DNA from: an uncultured Parasphingopyxis sp.
GTDB taxonomy: Bacteria; Pseudomonadota; Alphaproteobacteria; Sphingomonadales; Sphingomonadaceae
DNA: 9,157 nucleotides
Direction: 5' to 3'
Assembly (NCBI GenBank): GCA_905479515.1
Contig: CAJQMX010000133.1
Location: 1 to 9,157, forward strand
Position numbers and translations under genes: made by a program. Under the pieces are notes generated by a model. That model ran no database searches. It was not told where the DNA came from and was given only the letters and a program-made list of their open reading frames with translations. Within the stretch, counting starts at the first letter, position 1; every line of letters starts with the position of its first letter. Of the stretch, positions 1 through 7,487 are shown piece by piece.

Positions 1-1125
1 GATGCCAAGCGTTTCATCCCCGAGGAAAGCGGGCGGCTCGTAACATCCTTTCTGGAACGCTTTTTCGAACGCTATGTGAGCTATGATTTCACGGCGGGTC
101 TTGAAGAAGAGCTGGATGATGTGTCCGGTGGCCGCGCGCAATGGCAGGAAATTCTGAAAGCCTTTTGGCAGGATTTCAAACCGAAAACCGATGAGGTCAT
201 GGAGCGCAAACCTTCCGAGGTTACCGCTGAGCTCGACATATTTCTTGAACCCTTGCTCTTCCCGGAAAAGGAAGACGGCACCGATCCGCGGCTCTGCCCG
301 CGCTGCGAAGAAGGCCGGCTTGCGCTGCGCGGAGGCCGCTACGGCGCCTTTATCGCCTGCGCCAATTATCCGGAATGCAAATATACCCGCCAGTTCGGCC
401 AGCGCAGTAGCGACCAGCCCGATCAGGGCGAAGACGAGATTCTGGGCAAGGATCCGACAACCGATCAGGATATCGAATTCAAGACCGGACGTTTCGGCCC
501 CTATGTCGAAATGGGTCAGGGCGAAGGCGAAAAGCCCAAGCGCGCGTCGATACCCAAGGATGTGGCCCGCGCCGATGTTGACCTCGCAATGGCGATCAAA
601 CTGCTATCCCTGCCGCGTGTTGTTGGTGAACATCCGGAGACTGGCAAGGAAATCGAGGCTGCCATTGGCCGCTATGGCCCGTATCTGAGGCATGACGGCA
701 AATATGCACGGCTCGATACGACCGATGAGGTTTTCGAGATCGGCATGAACGCAGCGGTCGTGAAGATTGCCGAAGCTGCCGCCAACAAGGGCGGCCGGGG
801 GCGCGGCGCCCGCGAACCGCTCAAGATCTTGGGCAAACATCCGCGCACCGAAGAAGAAATCAAGATGATGGACGGCCGCTATGGCCCCTATGTCACTGAC
901 GGTACGACCAATGCGACGATCCCCAAAACAGTCGACAAGGACCAACTGACGCTTGAGGAAGCCGCGCAACTGATCGACGATCGTGCCGCCAAGGGCCCGG
1001 CAAAGAAGAAGCGCAAAGCACCAGCCAAGAAGAAAAAAGCACCGGCGAAGAAGAAGCCTGCAGCCAAGAAAAAGCCCGCGGCAAAAAAGAAACCGGCAGC
1101 GGCCAAGGAAGAACCGGAAGCCTGA
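1..1125 (+). CDS. topA: DNA topoisomerase I (type IA), C-terminal part, 5' end outside window
   Basis: The reading frame is open from the first base and ends at TGA 1123-1125, giving the last 374 residues of a protein that is usually 800-900 residues long. The catalytic tyrosine domain lies upstream of the window. The start of the visible part (residues about 1-60) matches the end of the type IA core (RFIPEESGRLV, then FFERYVSYDFTA). A four-cysteine zinc ribbon follows (CPRC at 99-102, Cys120, Cys126). Three C-terminal repeats carry the signature GR(F/Y)GPY, beginning near residues 163, 223 and 292. The last 40 residues are a Lys/Ala/Pro-rich tail. The family relaxes negative supercoils by a covalent 5'-phosphotyrosine intermediate. 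The ribbon and repeats bind single-stranded DNA, and basic tails often bind DNA or RNA polymerase. It converges with the MAPEG gene 56 bases away. Identification is firm; only the N-terminus is missing. Confidence 0.97.
   Translation, partial: DAKRFIPEESGRLVTSFLERFFERYVSYDFTAGLEEELDDVSGGRAQWQEILKAFWQDFKPKTDEVMERKPSEVTAELDIFLEPLLFPEKEDGTDPRLCPRCEEGRLALRGGRYGAFIACANYPECKYTRQFGQRSSDQPDQGEDEILGKDPTTDQDIEFKTGRFGPYVEMGQGEGEKPKRASIPKDVARADVDLAMAIKLLSLPRVVGEHPETGKEIEAAIGRYGPYLRHDGKYARLDTTDEVFEIGMNAAVVKIAEAAANKGGRGRGAREPLKILGKHPRTEEEIKMMDGRYGPYVTDGTTNATIPKTVDKDQLTLEEAAQLIDDRAAKGPAKKKRKAPAKKKKAPAKKKPAAKKKPAAKKKPAAAKEEPEA
1003..1107 (+). repeat. Lys-Ala-Pro-rich degenerate repeat encoding the TopA tail
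   Basis: About five degenerate in-frame units of KKK(K)APA or KKKPAA type encode the basic tail of TopA. The DNA repeats imperfectly because the Lys codons alternate AAG and AAA. Such histone-H1-like tails are common at the C-terminus of TopA in high-GC bacteria, vary in copy number between strains, and are inferred to help hold DNA. Confidence 0.75.
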
Positions 1126-1146
1126 GTTTATAGCGGAATTCCAGTT

Positions 1147-1166
1147 GGCTTAGCGCTAACCGTTTT
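1147..1166 (+). terminator. weak terminator-like hairpin after topA
   Basis: A short stem, GG(C)TTA paired with TAACC around the loop GCGC, with one bulged C, is followed by GTTTT. It centres on the perfect 10-base palindrome TTAGCGCTAA at 1150-1159 and lies 21 bases past the topA stop. The five-pair stem and four-T run are weak for an intrinsic terminator. Rho-dependent termination is equally possible. Confidence 0.3.
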
Positions 1167-1172
1167 GTGGTG

Positions 1173-1188
1173 CGGCTGGCTTCAGCCG
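1173..1188. repeat. perfect 6-bp hairpin at the 3' end of the MAPEG gene
   Basis: CGGCTG (1173-1178) and CAGCCG (1183-1188) pair perfectly around a four-base loop. The hairpin overlaps the last codons of the minus-strand MAPEG gene, between two converging genes. No T-run follows on either strand, so it is not an intrinsic terminator by itself. It could stabilise the 3' end of the operon mRNA. Confidence 0.35.
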
Positions 1189-1586
1189 AGATGGCTCTTG
1201 AGCAGCCACAGCGTCCAGCCGATCAACGCAGCAAGCACGATCCAGGTGAGGATGACGCCCAGTGCGCGGGTGAGCGGCGGGCTGCCTTCCTTGGGATTGT
1301 AGAGGCCGTGAATGTGGAGCAGCCGGGCGAGAATGAACACGCCCGAAACAATCATCAGCCCCATATGATTGGCCTGGCTCATCTCGAGCAGGGCAACCAA
1401 TATGATGACCATCGGCGCATGTTCGGCAAGATTGCCATGTGAGCGGGAAGCGCTGGTGAGCCGCTGATCATCGCCAAAGCCGTGTGCGGTGCTGGTTCGA
1501 AAGCGCTGCCTTACCGTGTCGATTGCGAGCAGCAGCAAAAGTGCGCCCATGGCAGCGGCGAGCGCGGCGGTTACGGGTAATGTCAT
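1182..1586 (-). CDS. MAPEG-family integral membrane protein
   Basis: The 134-residue protein has the size and layout of the MAPEG family (membrane-associated proteins in eicosanoid and glutathione metabolism). An N-terminal hydrophobic helix spans about residues 5-22. The family signature RSHGNLAEHAP is at 48-58 and runs into a second membrane helix at about 57-70. A third helix lies around 74-92 with the conserved segment ARLLHIHGL (87-95), and a last one at 107-129. Eukaryotic relatives use glutathione, but most short bacterial MAPEG proteins have no proven substrate, so I give the family only. The ATG at 1586 is preceded by GGAG seven bases upstream. The gene lies 12 bases after the DsrE-like gene and ends the operon, converging on topA. 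Family assignment is good; function is unknown. Confidence 0.85.
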   Translation of the reverse strand: MTLPVTAALAAAMGALLLLLAIDTVRQRFRTSTAHGFGDDQRLTSASRSHGNLAEHAPMVIILVALLEMSQANHMGLMIVSGVFILARLLHIHGLYNPKEGSPPLTRALGVILTWIVLAALIGWTLWLLKSHLG

Positions 1587-1598
1587 GGCATGTCTCCC

Positions 1599-1970
1599 CT
1601 AGAGCGTGACGAGCCTGTCATCGCCAAGGCGCGTCATCAATCCGACAAGCCCGCCCGCTTCCACATCCGGGCCAAGCGCGTCGATTGCCAATCCTGCCAG
1701 CGCCATACCGCCCTGACAAGCAATCAGCCGCACCCCGAGGTGGGTAGCTTCCTCGCGCATTTCGGCGAGTGTCGGCAATCCATTGGCATGGCGATCGCCA
1801 TCACCGGGCGCTGGGGAGCGTTCGGCAAGCAGGGAAACCGCCCGGCCTTCAAGGAATATCTGCGTGTTTGCCCCCGTCGCTGCATGGGCTGCGGCGACCG
1901 AGAGAGCCGCGTAGAGCCGCTCCGGGTCGGTTCCGGTGAGGATGATGGTCAGGCCGCGCATGTCGGGCAT
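1599..1970 (-). CDS. DsrE/DsrF-like small sulfur-relay family protein
   Basis: The 123-residue soluble protein opens with a beta-strand segment (RGLTIILTGTDPERLYAAL), has a middle 'ATGANTQIFLEGRAV' strand, and carries a single cysteine, Cys85, in IACQGGM. This is the DsrE-fold arrangement, in which a loop cysteine after the fourth strand takes up persulfide in TusD/DsrE-type proteins. The match is to the broad DsrE-like family, not to TusD itself, and sulfur transfer is an inference. The start at 1970 is favoured by AAGGA six bases upstream; a second ATG at 1961 is possible. The 5' end overlaps the last 22 bases of the E1-like gene, so translation is probably coupled. The overlap suggests a working link to sulfur-carrier activation. 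Confidence 0.78.
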   Translation of the reverse strand: MPDMRGLTIILTGTDPERLYAALSVAAAHAATGANTQIFLEGRAVSLLAERSPAPGDGDRHANGLPTLAEMREEATHLGVRLIACQGGMALAGLAIDALGPDVEAGGLVGLMTRLGDDRLVTL

Positions 1971-2701
1971 CCAGGGTCCTTGGGGAGCTTCAGCGTCCGG
2001 CTGCGCAGGCTCAATGCATCGAACAGCAGGAGTTTACCGGCACTATCCTCGCCAAAACCGGTGATCTGCCGGATGGTTTCCATCGCGGCCATGCTGCCCA
2101 TGATCCCGGCAAGCGCACCCAGCACACCCTGATCTGCGCAGCTCACATCGGGGCGATCTGGGTCGGTTCCGACAAAGCAGCGATAGCAGGGCTTATCCGG
2201 TTCCCACCCCCGGAAAACGCCAAGCTGCCCCTCGAACTGGCCGATAGCGGCAGAGACAAGCGGGATCTTCCGGGCATATGTTTCATCGGCAACGAGCAAG
2301 CGCGTTGCAAAATTGTCTGATCCATCGACGACCACATCACTGTCTGTCAGGAAATCCTCGATATTGGCAGCGCCGAGCCGCTCGATCCGGGTTTCGACAA
2401 CCACATCCGGATTCAGCTGAGCGACTGCGTCTGCAGCGGTTTCGACTTTCGATTGTCCGATGTCTTCCGTCCCGAACAGTGTTTGACGCTGAAGATTGGA
2501 AAGGGCGACCACATCATCGTCGATGATCCGCAGCCGTCCAACGCCCGCAGCGGAAAGATACTGGATCAGCGGCGAGCCTATCCCGCCAGCGCCAACAATC
2601 GCCACCTTTGCGCCGAGCAGTTTTGTCTGCCCTTCGCCGCCAATTTCCTTGAGGATGATGTGGCGGGCGTAGCGCTCAAGTTGGCGGTCGGTAAGGCTCA
2701 T
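1949..2701 (-). CDS. moeB: MoeB/ThiF/HesA-type E1-like sulfur-carrier adenylyltransferase
   Basis: The 250-residue protein is a complete ubiquitin-activating-like enzyme. It has the N-terminal arginine helix (LERYARHIIL, 8-17) and the nucleotide-binding loop GAGGIG at 37-42. Acidic residues at 61-63 are followed by the SNLQRQ motif at 68-73, and DGSDNFATR is at 126-134. Zinc ligands are two CxxC pairs, Cys172/175 and Cys245/248. Cys188 sits where ThiF and MoeB have their conserved cysteine. The family adenylates the C-terminal Gly-Gly of MoaD or ThiS, for molybdopterin or thiamine synthesis. There is no rhodanese domain, as in bacterial MoeB. No moaD or thiS is in the window, so the carrier is not settled. 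I chose ATG 2701, the usual family start, although no good ribosome site precedes it. The frame stays open to a GTG at 2737, which would overlap dut. The gene starts 10 bases after the dut stop. Confidence 0.9.
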   Translation of the reverse strand: MSLTDRQLERYARHIILKEIGGEGQTKLLGAKVAIVGAGGIGSPLIQYLSAAGVGRLRIIDDDVVALSNLQRQTLFGTEDIGQSKVETAADAVAQLNPDVVVETRIERLGAANIEDFLTDSDVVVDGSDNFATRLLVADETYARKIPLVSAAIGQFEGQLGVFRGWEPDKPCYRCFVGTDPDRPDVSCADQGVLGALAGIMGSMAAMETIRQITGFGEDSAGKLLLFDALSLRSRTLKLPKDPGCPTCAA

Positions 2702-2711
2702 GCGGTTGGCA

Positions 2712-3161
2712 TCAGCGCCCGGTGGAGCCGAAACCACCTGTTCCGCGCTGGGTATCGTCCAGCTCTTCGACCTCGGCCATCACAGCCCGCTGGACGGGGG
2801 CGGGCACTAGCTGTGCGATGCGTTCACCGCGCAGGGCGGAGAAGGGCTCGTTGCCAAGATTGGCGAGAATGACTTTCACCTCGCCGCGATAATCGCTGTC
2901 GATGGTGCCGGGCGTGTTGAGGCAGGTGACGCCATGTTTGAAGGCCAGGCCAGAGCGCGGGCGCACCTGCACTTCATAGCCATCGGGAATCGCAATCGCG
3001 AAACCGCTGGGTACGGCCATCCGTTCGCCGGGTGTCAGCGTGAAATCTTCGGCCGTCACCACATCCATTCCAGCGGCCCCCGCGCTGGCATAAGCGGGCA
3101 TCGGCAGACCATCACCATGGGGCAGGCGTTTCATCTGAATGGTGATCTCAGGCAATGGCAT
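2712..3161 (-). CDS. dut: deoxyuridine 5'-triphosphate nucleotidohydrolase (dUTPase)
   Basis: The 149-residue protein contains all five motifs of trimeric dUTPases in order: SAGAAGMDV (26-34), PRSGLA (68-73), GTIDSDYRG (85-93) with catalytic Asp88, GERIAQLV (112-119) and the C-terminal [10 protein letters not shown] (139-148) that closes over the nucleotide. It hydrolyses dUTP to dUMP and pyrophosphate, keeping uracil out of DNA and supplying thymidylate synthesis. The frame is open to 3227, but ATG 3161 fits the family N-terminus ([13 protein letters not shown]). That start overlaps the end of coaBC by 14 bases, which indicates translational coupling. Pairing of dut with coaBC is a widespread arrangement in proteobacteria. 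Nothing is missing or unusual in the protein. Confidence 0.97.
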   Translation of the reverse strand: MPLPEITIQMKRLPHGDGLPMPAYASAGAAGMDVVTAEDFTLTPGERMAVPSGFAIAIPDGYEVQVRPRSGLAFKHGVTCLNTPGTIDSDYRGEVKVILANLGNEPFSALRGERIAQLVPAPVQRAVMAEVEELDDTQRGTGGFGSTGR

Positions 3162-4347
3162 CGGCAATTCTTTCTGCGAGTTTTCGGGCGACTTCGTTTT
3201 TGGGCATCTGTTCCCAACTCTCCACACCGTCTGCGGTGATGAGGTGAACGCTGTTCTCCGTGCCGCCCATCACGTCTCCCGAAACATCGTTCGCGACGAT
3301 CCAGTCACAGCCCTTGCGGTCCAGTTTGGCTTTGGCATGACCAACGACCTTGTCAGTCTCGGCTGCAAAACCGATCAACAGGGCAGGGCGCTGACCATGC
3401 GTTGCAAGTCCGGCAAGAATATCCGGGTTTTCGGTCAGGTTGAGTTCGGGCGGTCCGCCGGTTTCGCCCTTCTTGATCTTGCGCGGCGAGGCGTCCGCAC
3501 GCCAGTCGGCAACCGCAGCAACGAGAATCGCAATATCGGCTGGTAGTGCAGCGTTGACCGCCGCCTCCATTTCGAGGGCCGTTTCGACATCGATCCGTTT
3601 GACGCCGCGCGGTGTTTCCAATGAAACGGGGCCGGAAATAAGCGAGACATTCGCGCCCAGCCGCGCCAATGCGCCCGCGATGGCATAGCCCTGCCGGCCC
3701 GATGAACGGATGGCGATATAGCGCACCGGATCGATGGGCTCATGGGTCGGCCCGGCCGTGATGACGACATGCTTTCCTGCCAATGGCTGGGCCCGAGACG
3801 GGTCGGCGCTGCTCAACCGATCCTCAATTTCCGCAAACACGGCATCGGGTTCGGGCAGGCGGCCTTCGCCAAATTCGCCGCACGCCATCGCGCCTTCGTC
3901 CGGATTGAGCACGATCACCCCATCCTTGCGCAGCTGCGCCACATTGCGTTTGGTTGCTTCATGCCCCCACATCCGAACATTCATGGCGGGGACGGCCATC
4001 ACTTGCGTGTCTGTCGCGAGCAGCAGCGTCGTCGCCAGATCATCGGCGATGCCCGCCGCCATCTTGGCCATCAGGTCTGCCGTTGCCGGGCAAATGACGA
4101 TCAGGTCGGCTTCGCGTGAAAGCTGGATATGGCCCATCTCGGTTTCATTCTTGAGGTCCCACAGGCTCGTATAGACTTCCGCTTCGGAGAGCGCTGCGAG
4201 GGTCATCGGTGTCACGAACTCAGCGCCGCTTTTGGTGAGCACACAGGTCACATCGCCGCCCGCCTTGCGGATCAGCCGGATCAGTTCGCACGACTTATAG
4301 GCCGCAATGCCGCCGCCGATTACAAGCAAGATGCGTTTGCCGTTCAT
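3148..4347 (-). CDS. coaBC: bifunctional phosphopantothenoylcysteine decarboxylase / phosphopantothenate-cysteine ligase
   Basis: The 399-residue fusion carries out two consecutive steps of coenzyme A synthesis: joining cysteine to 4'-phosphopantothenate (CoaB, using CTP) and decarboxylating the product (CoaC, using FMN). The CoaC half (about 1-180) has the flavin-binding IGGGIAAYK (10-18), catalytic His73 in MGHIQL, the PAMNVRMW motif (120-127) and the reducing Cys156 in [13 protein letters not shown]. The CoaB half (about 190-399) has [14 protein letters not shown] followed by RSSGRQG, then the AAVADWR segment and the lysine-rich [17 protein letters not shown] region near the active site. 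The length matches the E. coli enzyme. The ATG at 4347 has no clear ribosome site. It lies 37 bases downstream of the methyltransferase gene, the widest gap in the operon, and overlaps dut at its 3' end. Confidence 0.97.
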   Translation of the reverse strand: MNGKRILLVIGGGIAAYKSCELIRLIRKAGGDVTCVLTKSGAEFVTPMTLAALSEAEVYTSLWDLKNETEMGHIQLSREADLIVICPATADLMAKMAAGIADDLATTLLLATDTQVMAVPAMNVRMWGHEATKRNVAQLRKDGVIVLNPDEGAMACGEFGEGRLPEPDAVFAEIEDRLSSADPSRAQPLAGKHVVITAGPTHEPIDPVRYIAIRSSGRQGYAIAGALARLGANVSLISGPVSLETPRGVKRIDVETALEMEAAVNAALPADIAILVAAVADWRADASPRKIKKGETGGPPELNLTENPDILAGLATHGQRPALLIGFAAETDKVVGHAKAKLDRKGCDWIVANDVSGDVMGGTENSVHLITADGVESWEQMPKNEVARKLAERIADAIA

Positions 4348-4384
4348 GGACGGAAATGTGCGACCCGGAAGGCGTTTTGTCGAG

Positions 4385-5227
4385 TCATGGCTTGCCGAGC
4401 GTCAGCCAGGGCTGCTTGGGCACTTCGCTGAATGTCAGCGGCTCGTTAAGTTCAAACTTCATCGTCGCCCGTTTCCGTTCGACCGTCGCCCCATGCGCTT
4501 CTGCGAGATCAACAAGTGGCCAGAGAAAGTCTTCAACACCGGTCGGACCCGATGATTTGTTGAGCCCGACGAACAGCGTTGACGGATATTCAAGATGCGT
4601 CGCGGTCAAATATTCGAGGAAAGACGCCCATTCGCCTACCGTCCAGCGTTTGCCGCCACTTTTGGGAAAGACATCGAAAACCTGTCCGTTGATCATGATC
4701 AGGTCAAAACGGCCAATGGAATTGGGCAGGGGCTCTCCCAGCATAACGCCGCCTTCGATCCTCGGTATCCCGTACAGCTTTAGCAGGTCGCCATAAACGG
4801 CGGGATCGGGTTTATCGAAAGCGAGAACATCATGGCCATAGGCCTTGGCGATCGCGAGAAACTGTCCGCCGCCGGCGCCGATGTCCAGAATCGAACATTT
4901 GGGCCGCGTGTCGATATCGAGCATCCGGGCAAGGCGGGAATGGATCATGAACCAGGGTGCAAGATCGAGATATTTGGTAACGGCCAGTTCTTCGGCAGCC
5001 TCTATCTCGTCGCGATACTTGTCCTGCAATGCCGCATAGGCTGATCGATCAATCGCAGCTGCGATCGTGTCATACATGGCGCGTTGGCGATCATCTTCGA
5101 TAACCACGCGCCATCCCTCGATCCGTTCGTCCAGAGGTCTGAGCGGACGATAAGTGACCCCGTCAGCATCCGGACGCTGCGGCCGTTTCGGACTCTTCCG
5201 AATATATTTCCGCAGTTTTGCGATCAT
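4385..5227 (-). CDS. class I SAM-dependent methyltransferase, target unknown
   Basis: The 280-residue soluble protein has a basic N-terminus (KLRKYIRKSPKRPQR). A predicted helical region up to about residue 110 precedes a Rossmann methyltransferase core. Motif I, LDIGAGGGQFLAIA, lies around residues 114-127, and an acidic residue ending the second strand (Asp138 in VLAFD) should bind the ribose of S-adenosylmethionine. A motif-IV-like segment FDLIMINGQVFDVF follows. I do not recognise a named family with a known substrate, and it is not UbiG or UbiE. The ATG at 5227 overlaps the ubiB stop in the ATGA arrangement, which fixes the start and implies coupled translation. The frame continues upstream inside ubiB, but a start there is unlikely. 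Its place between ubiB and coaBC suggests a link to quinone or cofactor metabolism, but this is only positional. Confidence 0.85.
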   Translation of the reverse strand: MIAKLRKYIRKSPKRPQRPDADGVTYRPLRPLDERIEGWRVVIEDDRQRAMYDTIAAAIDRSAYAALQDKYRDEIEAAEELAVTKYLDLAPWFMIHSRLARMLDIDTRPKCSILDIGAGGGQFLAIAKAYGHDVLAFDKPDPAVYGDLLKLYGIPRIEGGVMLGEPLPNSIGRFDLIMINGQVFDVFPKSGGKRWTVGEWASFLEYLTATHLEYPSTLFVGLNKSSGPTGVEDFLWPLVDLAEAHGATVERKRATMKFELNEPLTFSEVPKQPWLTLGKP

Positions 5228-6756
5228 AGCCAATACCAACTTCCTGCTACACCAAGACCGGCGCCCAATAGAGCGACCAGCCAATATTTCCAGCTATTTC
5301 CAAACGCCACCAGCTCGACCTGAGGCAAAGGCGGGGCAGGCGGTGCGGCACCGCGATTGGGAATTTCGGCTTCAAGCCGTCTGACCAGTTCGGGCAGGCG
5401 CAGCAAGGTGCGCACATCGTCCCTGAGCCGGTCTGCCATTGCGGCCTCCGGCCCCAATTCGCTGCGGAGCCATTCGCCAACGAACGGTTTGGATGTTTCC
5501 CACATGTTGATATCGGGGTCGAGGCTCGTTGCCACGCCTTCCACCATCACCATCGTCTTCTGGAGCAACAGCAAATGGGGCTGGGTCTGCATGTCGAAAT
5601 CACGTGTGATCGCGAACAGTCCATCCAGCATCTGGCCGATGGAAATTTCCTTGACCGGCAGCCCGCGAATTGGTTCGCCGACCGCACGCAATGCCGTCGC
5701 GAATTCGGCGACATCATGGTGCGGCGGCACATAGCCGGCTTCGAAGTGAATCTCTGCGACGCGGCGATAATTGCCGGTGATCAGACCGTATAGAATTTCG
5801 GCCAGCCATAGCCGCGCCTGGCGGTTGACCCGGCCCATGATCCCGAAATCGATCGCGCCAATCTTGCCGTCGGGCAAGACGAACAGATTGCCCTGATGCA
5901 GATCGGCATGGAAAAACCCTTCCGAGATCGCCTGGCGCAGAAAGGCGCGGACCAGCGTTCCGGCAATGGCCTTGCGGTCATGACCGGCGGCATCCAGCGC
6001 GGCGCGATCGGATATCTTGATCCCGTCAAACCATTCCAGCGTCATCACGCGCCCGCCGGTGCGTTGCCAGTCGATCTGGGGAATGACGAAACCGGGTTCT
6101 GCCTGCATGGAGTCGGCCAGTTCTGAGGCGGACGCTGCCTCGCGCCTCAGATCAAGCTCGCGGGCCGTCCAGCGTTTGAATGTCTCGATGATCAGTCTTG
6201 GCCGCAGCCGCGCCAGTTCGCCGCCCATCGCCTCAACCTGCGCGGCCGCCCATTCATAGGTTTCGATATCGCGGGCAAATTCCTTTTCGATTCCCGGTCG
6301 CAAAACCTTGATGGCAACGGTTTGGCCTTCGCTCGTCACGGCCTTGTGAACCTGTGCAATGGACGCCGCGCCAACGGGTTCCGGATCGATGCTCGAAAAC
6401 AGTTCGTCGAGCGGTCGATCAAAAGACCGCGCAATGGCGGCCTCGATCTGGGCGAACGGGATGGGGGGCAGCCGGTCCTGCAATCGCATCAGGTCATGCG
6501 TCGCCTCATCGCCGACAAGGTCTGGCCGCGTCGCCAGCGTCTGGCCGAGCTTGATCGCAGCCGGGCCGATCGCCTGAAACGCATCGGCATAGGCTGGCTG
6601 TTTGGGCACGCGCGCGCCGAACCGCGCAATGCGGATCAGTCGCCGGACCTGGGGCGGTGTCAGCGGATCGCGTTCGATCCCGCTCAGCGCGCCATGCCGC
6701 GCCAGCGTCCGGCCCCATTTCAAGAGCCGCCAGATATGCGTTCTGGGACGCGTCAA
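5224..6756 (-). CDS. ubiB: UbiB family atypical kinase/ATPase for ubiquinone biosynthesis
   Basis: The 510-residue protein has every UbiB/COQ8 landmark. The KxGQ motif (KLGQ, 69-72, in the AIKLGQTLATRPDL segment) blocks the active site, and an alanine-rich loop, GAAS (129-132), replaces the kinase glycine loop. The remaining landmarks are the ATP-anchoring Lys150 (VAIKVLRPG), the ELD motif (200-202), HADLHQGN (283-290) and DFG (303-305). The last about 22 residues form a membrane anchor (WKYWLVALLGAGLG onward). The family has ATPase activity and supports assembly or substrate extraction of the membrane-bound ubiquinone synthesis complex. Family length is about 500-550 residues. The start is a rare TTG at 6756 whose last two bases begin the TGA stop of ubiE. 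The N-terminus it gives (MTRPRTHIWRLLKWGRTLARHG) fits alphaproteobacterial homologues, and there is no nearby in-frame ATG. Confidence 0.96.
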   Translation of the reverse strand: MTRPRTHIWRLLKWGRTLARHGALSGIERDPLTPPQVRRLIRIARFGARVPKQPAYADAFQAIGPAAIKLGQTLATRPDLVGDEATHDLMRLQDRLPPIPFAQIEAAIARSFDRPLDELFSSIDPEPVGAASIAQVHKAVTSEGQTVAIKVLRPGIEKEFARDIETYEWAAAQVEAMGGELARLRPRLIIETFKRWTARELDLRREAASASELADSMQAEPGFVIPQIDWQRTGGRVMTLEWFDGIKISDRAALDAAGHDRKAIAGTLVRAFLRQAISEGFFHADLHQGNLFVLPDGKIGAIDFGIMGRVNRQARLWLAEILYGLITGNYRRVAEIHFEAGYVPPHHDVAEFATALRAVGEPIRGLPVKEISIGQMLDGLFAITRDFDMQTQPHLLLLQKTMVMVEGVATSLDPDINMWETSKPFVGEWLRSELGPEAAMADRLRDDVRTLLRLPELVRRLEAEIPNRGAAPPAPPLPQVELVAFGNSWKYWLVALLGAGLGVAGSWYWL

Positions 6757-7487
6757 ATCCGGTAGCCGCTATGGATTGCCACAAGGCCGCCCAGCATCGG
6801 TTCGACTTTGCACTGCACGAAACCGGCCTCTTCAATCATGCCCTTGAACGTCGGCATGTCCGGGAAGCGCCGAATCGATTCGATCAGATAGCGATAGCTG
6901 TCTTCATCCTTTGCCAAGACCTGGCCGATCTTCGGCACCAGCTTGTGCGAGTAAAGATCATAGGCTTCGGCAAAGCCCGGCCAGAGCGTAGTTGAGAATT
7001 CCAGGCAGAAGAACCGCCCGCCGCGTTTCAGAACGCGGTGTGCTTCTTCCAGCGCTTTCTGGATATGCGTTACGTTCCGGATCCCGAAGGCGATCGTATA
7101 GGCATCAAAGCTTTTGTCATCGAAGCTCAGCTCCTCGGCATTTTCCTGGGCCCAGACAAGGCCTTCAATCTTGCGCTTTTCCGCACGGTCCCGGCCGACC
7201 TGCAGCATTTCCGCATTGATGTCGGCCACGGTGATTGCCGCGCCGGATTTCACCAGACGAAAGGCGATGTCGCCGGTTCCGCCGGCCATATCCAATATCG
7301 CTTCGCCGGCACGCGGTTTCACCCGCCTGACGAATCGATCTTTCCACAGGCGGTGCATCCCGCCCGACATCGCATCGTTCATCAGGTCATAGCTGGATGC
7401 CACATTGGAAAAGACGCCGCCTACGCGTGCCGCCTTTTCCTCGGCTGCTATGTCTTCATAGCCAAAAGAGACGTTTTCTTGGTTCAT
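6753..7487 (-). CDS. ubiE: demethylmenaquinone/2-polyprenylbenzoquinol C-methyltransferase
   Basis: The 244-residue class I methyltransferase performs the C-methylation of the quinol ring in ubiquinone synthesis (COQ5 in mitochondria), using S-adenosylmethionine. Visible signatures are the UbiE N-terminal motif VFSNVASSYDLMNDAMSGG followed by HRLWK (about 25-49), motif I LDMAGGTGD (65-73), the ribose-binding Asp90, NAEELSFDDKSFD (116-128), the family signature AFGIRNVT (133-140) and HRVLKRGGRFFCLEF (150-164). The frame stays open far upstream across mutM, but ATG 7487 gives the family-standard N-terminus and has a GGA six bases upstream. It is the first gene of the minus-strand operon and overlaps ubiB as TTGA. 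The next two minus-strand genes continue with ubiquinone-related or methyltransferase functions. Confidence 0.97.
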   Translation of the reverse strand: MNQENVSFGYEDIAAEEKAARVGGVFSNVASSYDLMNDAMSGGMHRLWKDRFVRRVKPRAGEAILDMAGGTGDIAFRLVKSGAAITVADINAEMLQVGRDRAEKRKIEGLVWAQENAEELSFDDKSFDAYTIAFGIRNVTHIQKALEEAHRVLKRGGRFFCLEFSTTLWPGFAEAYDLYSHKLVPKIGQVLAKDEDSYRYLIESIRRFPDMPTFKGMIEEAGFVQCKVEPMLGGLVAIHSGYRI

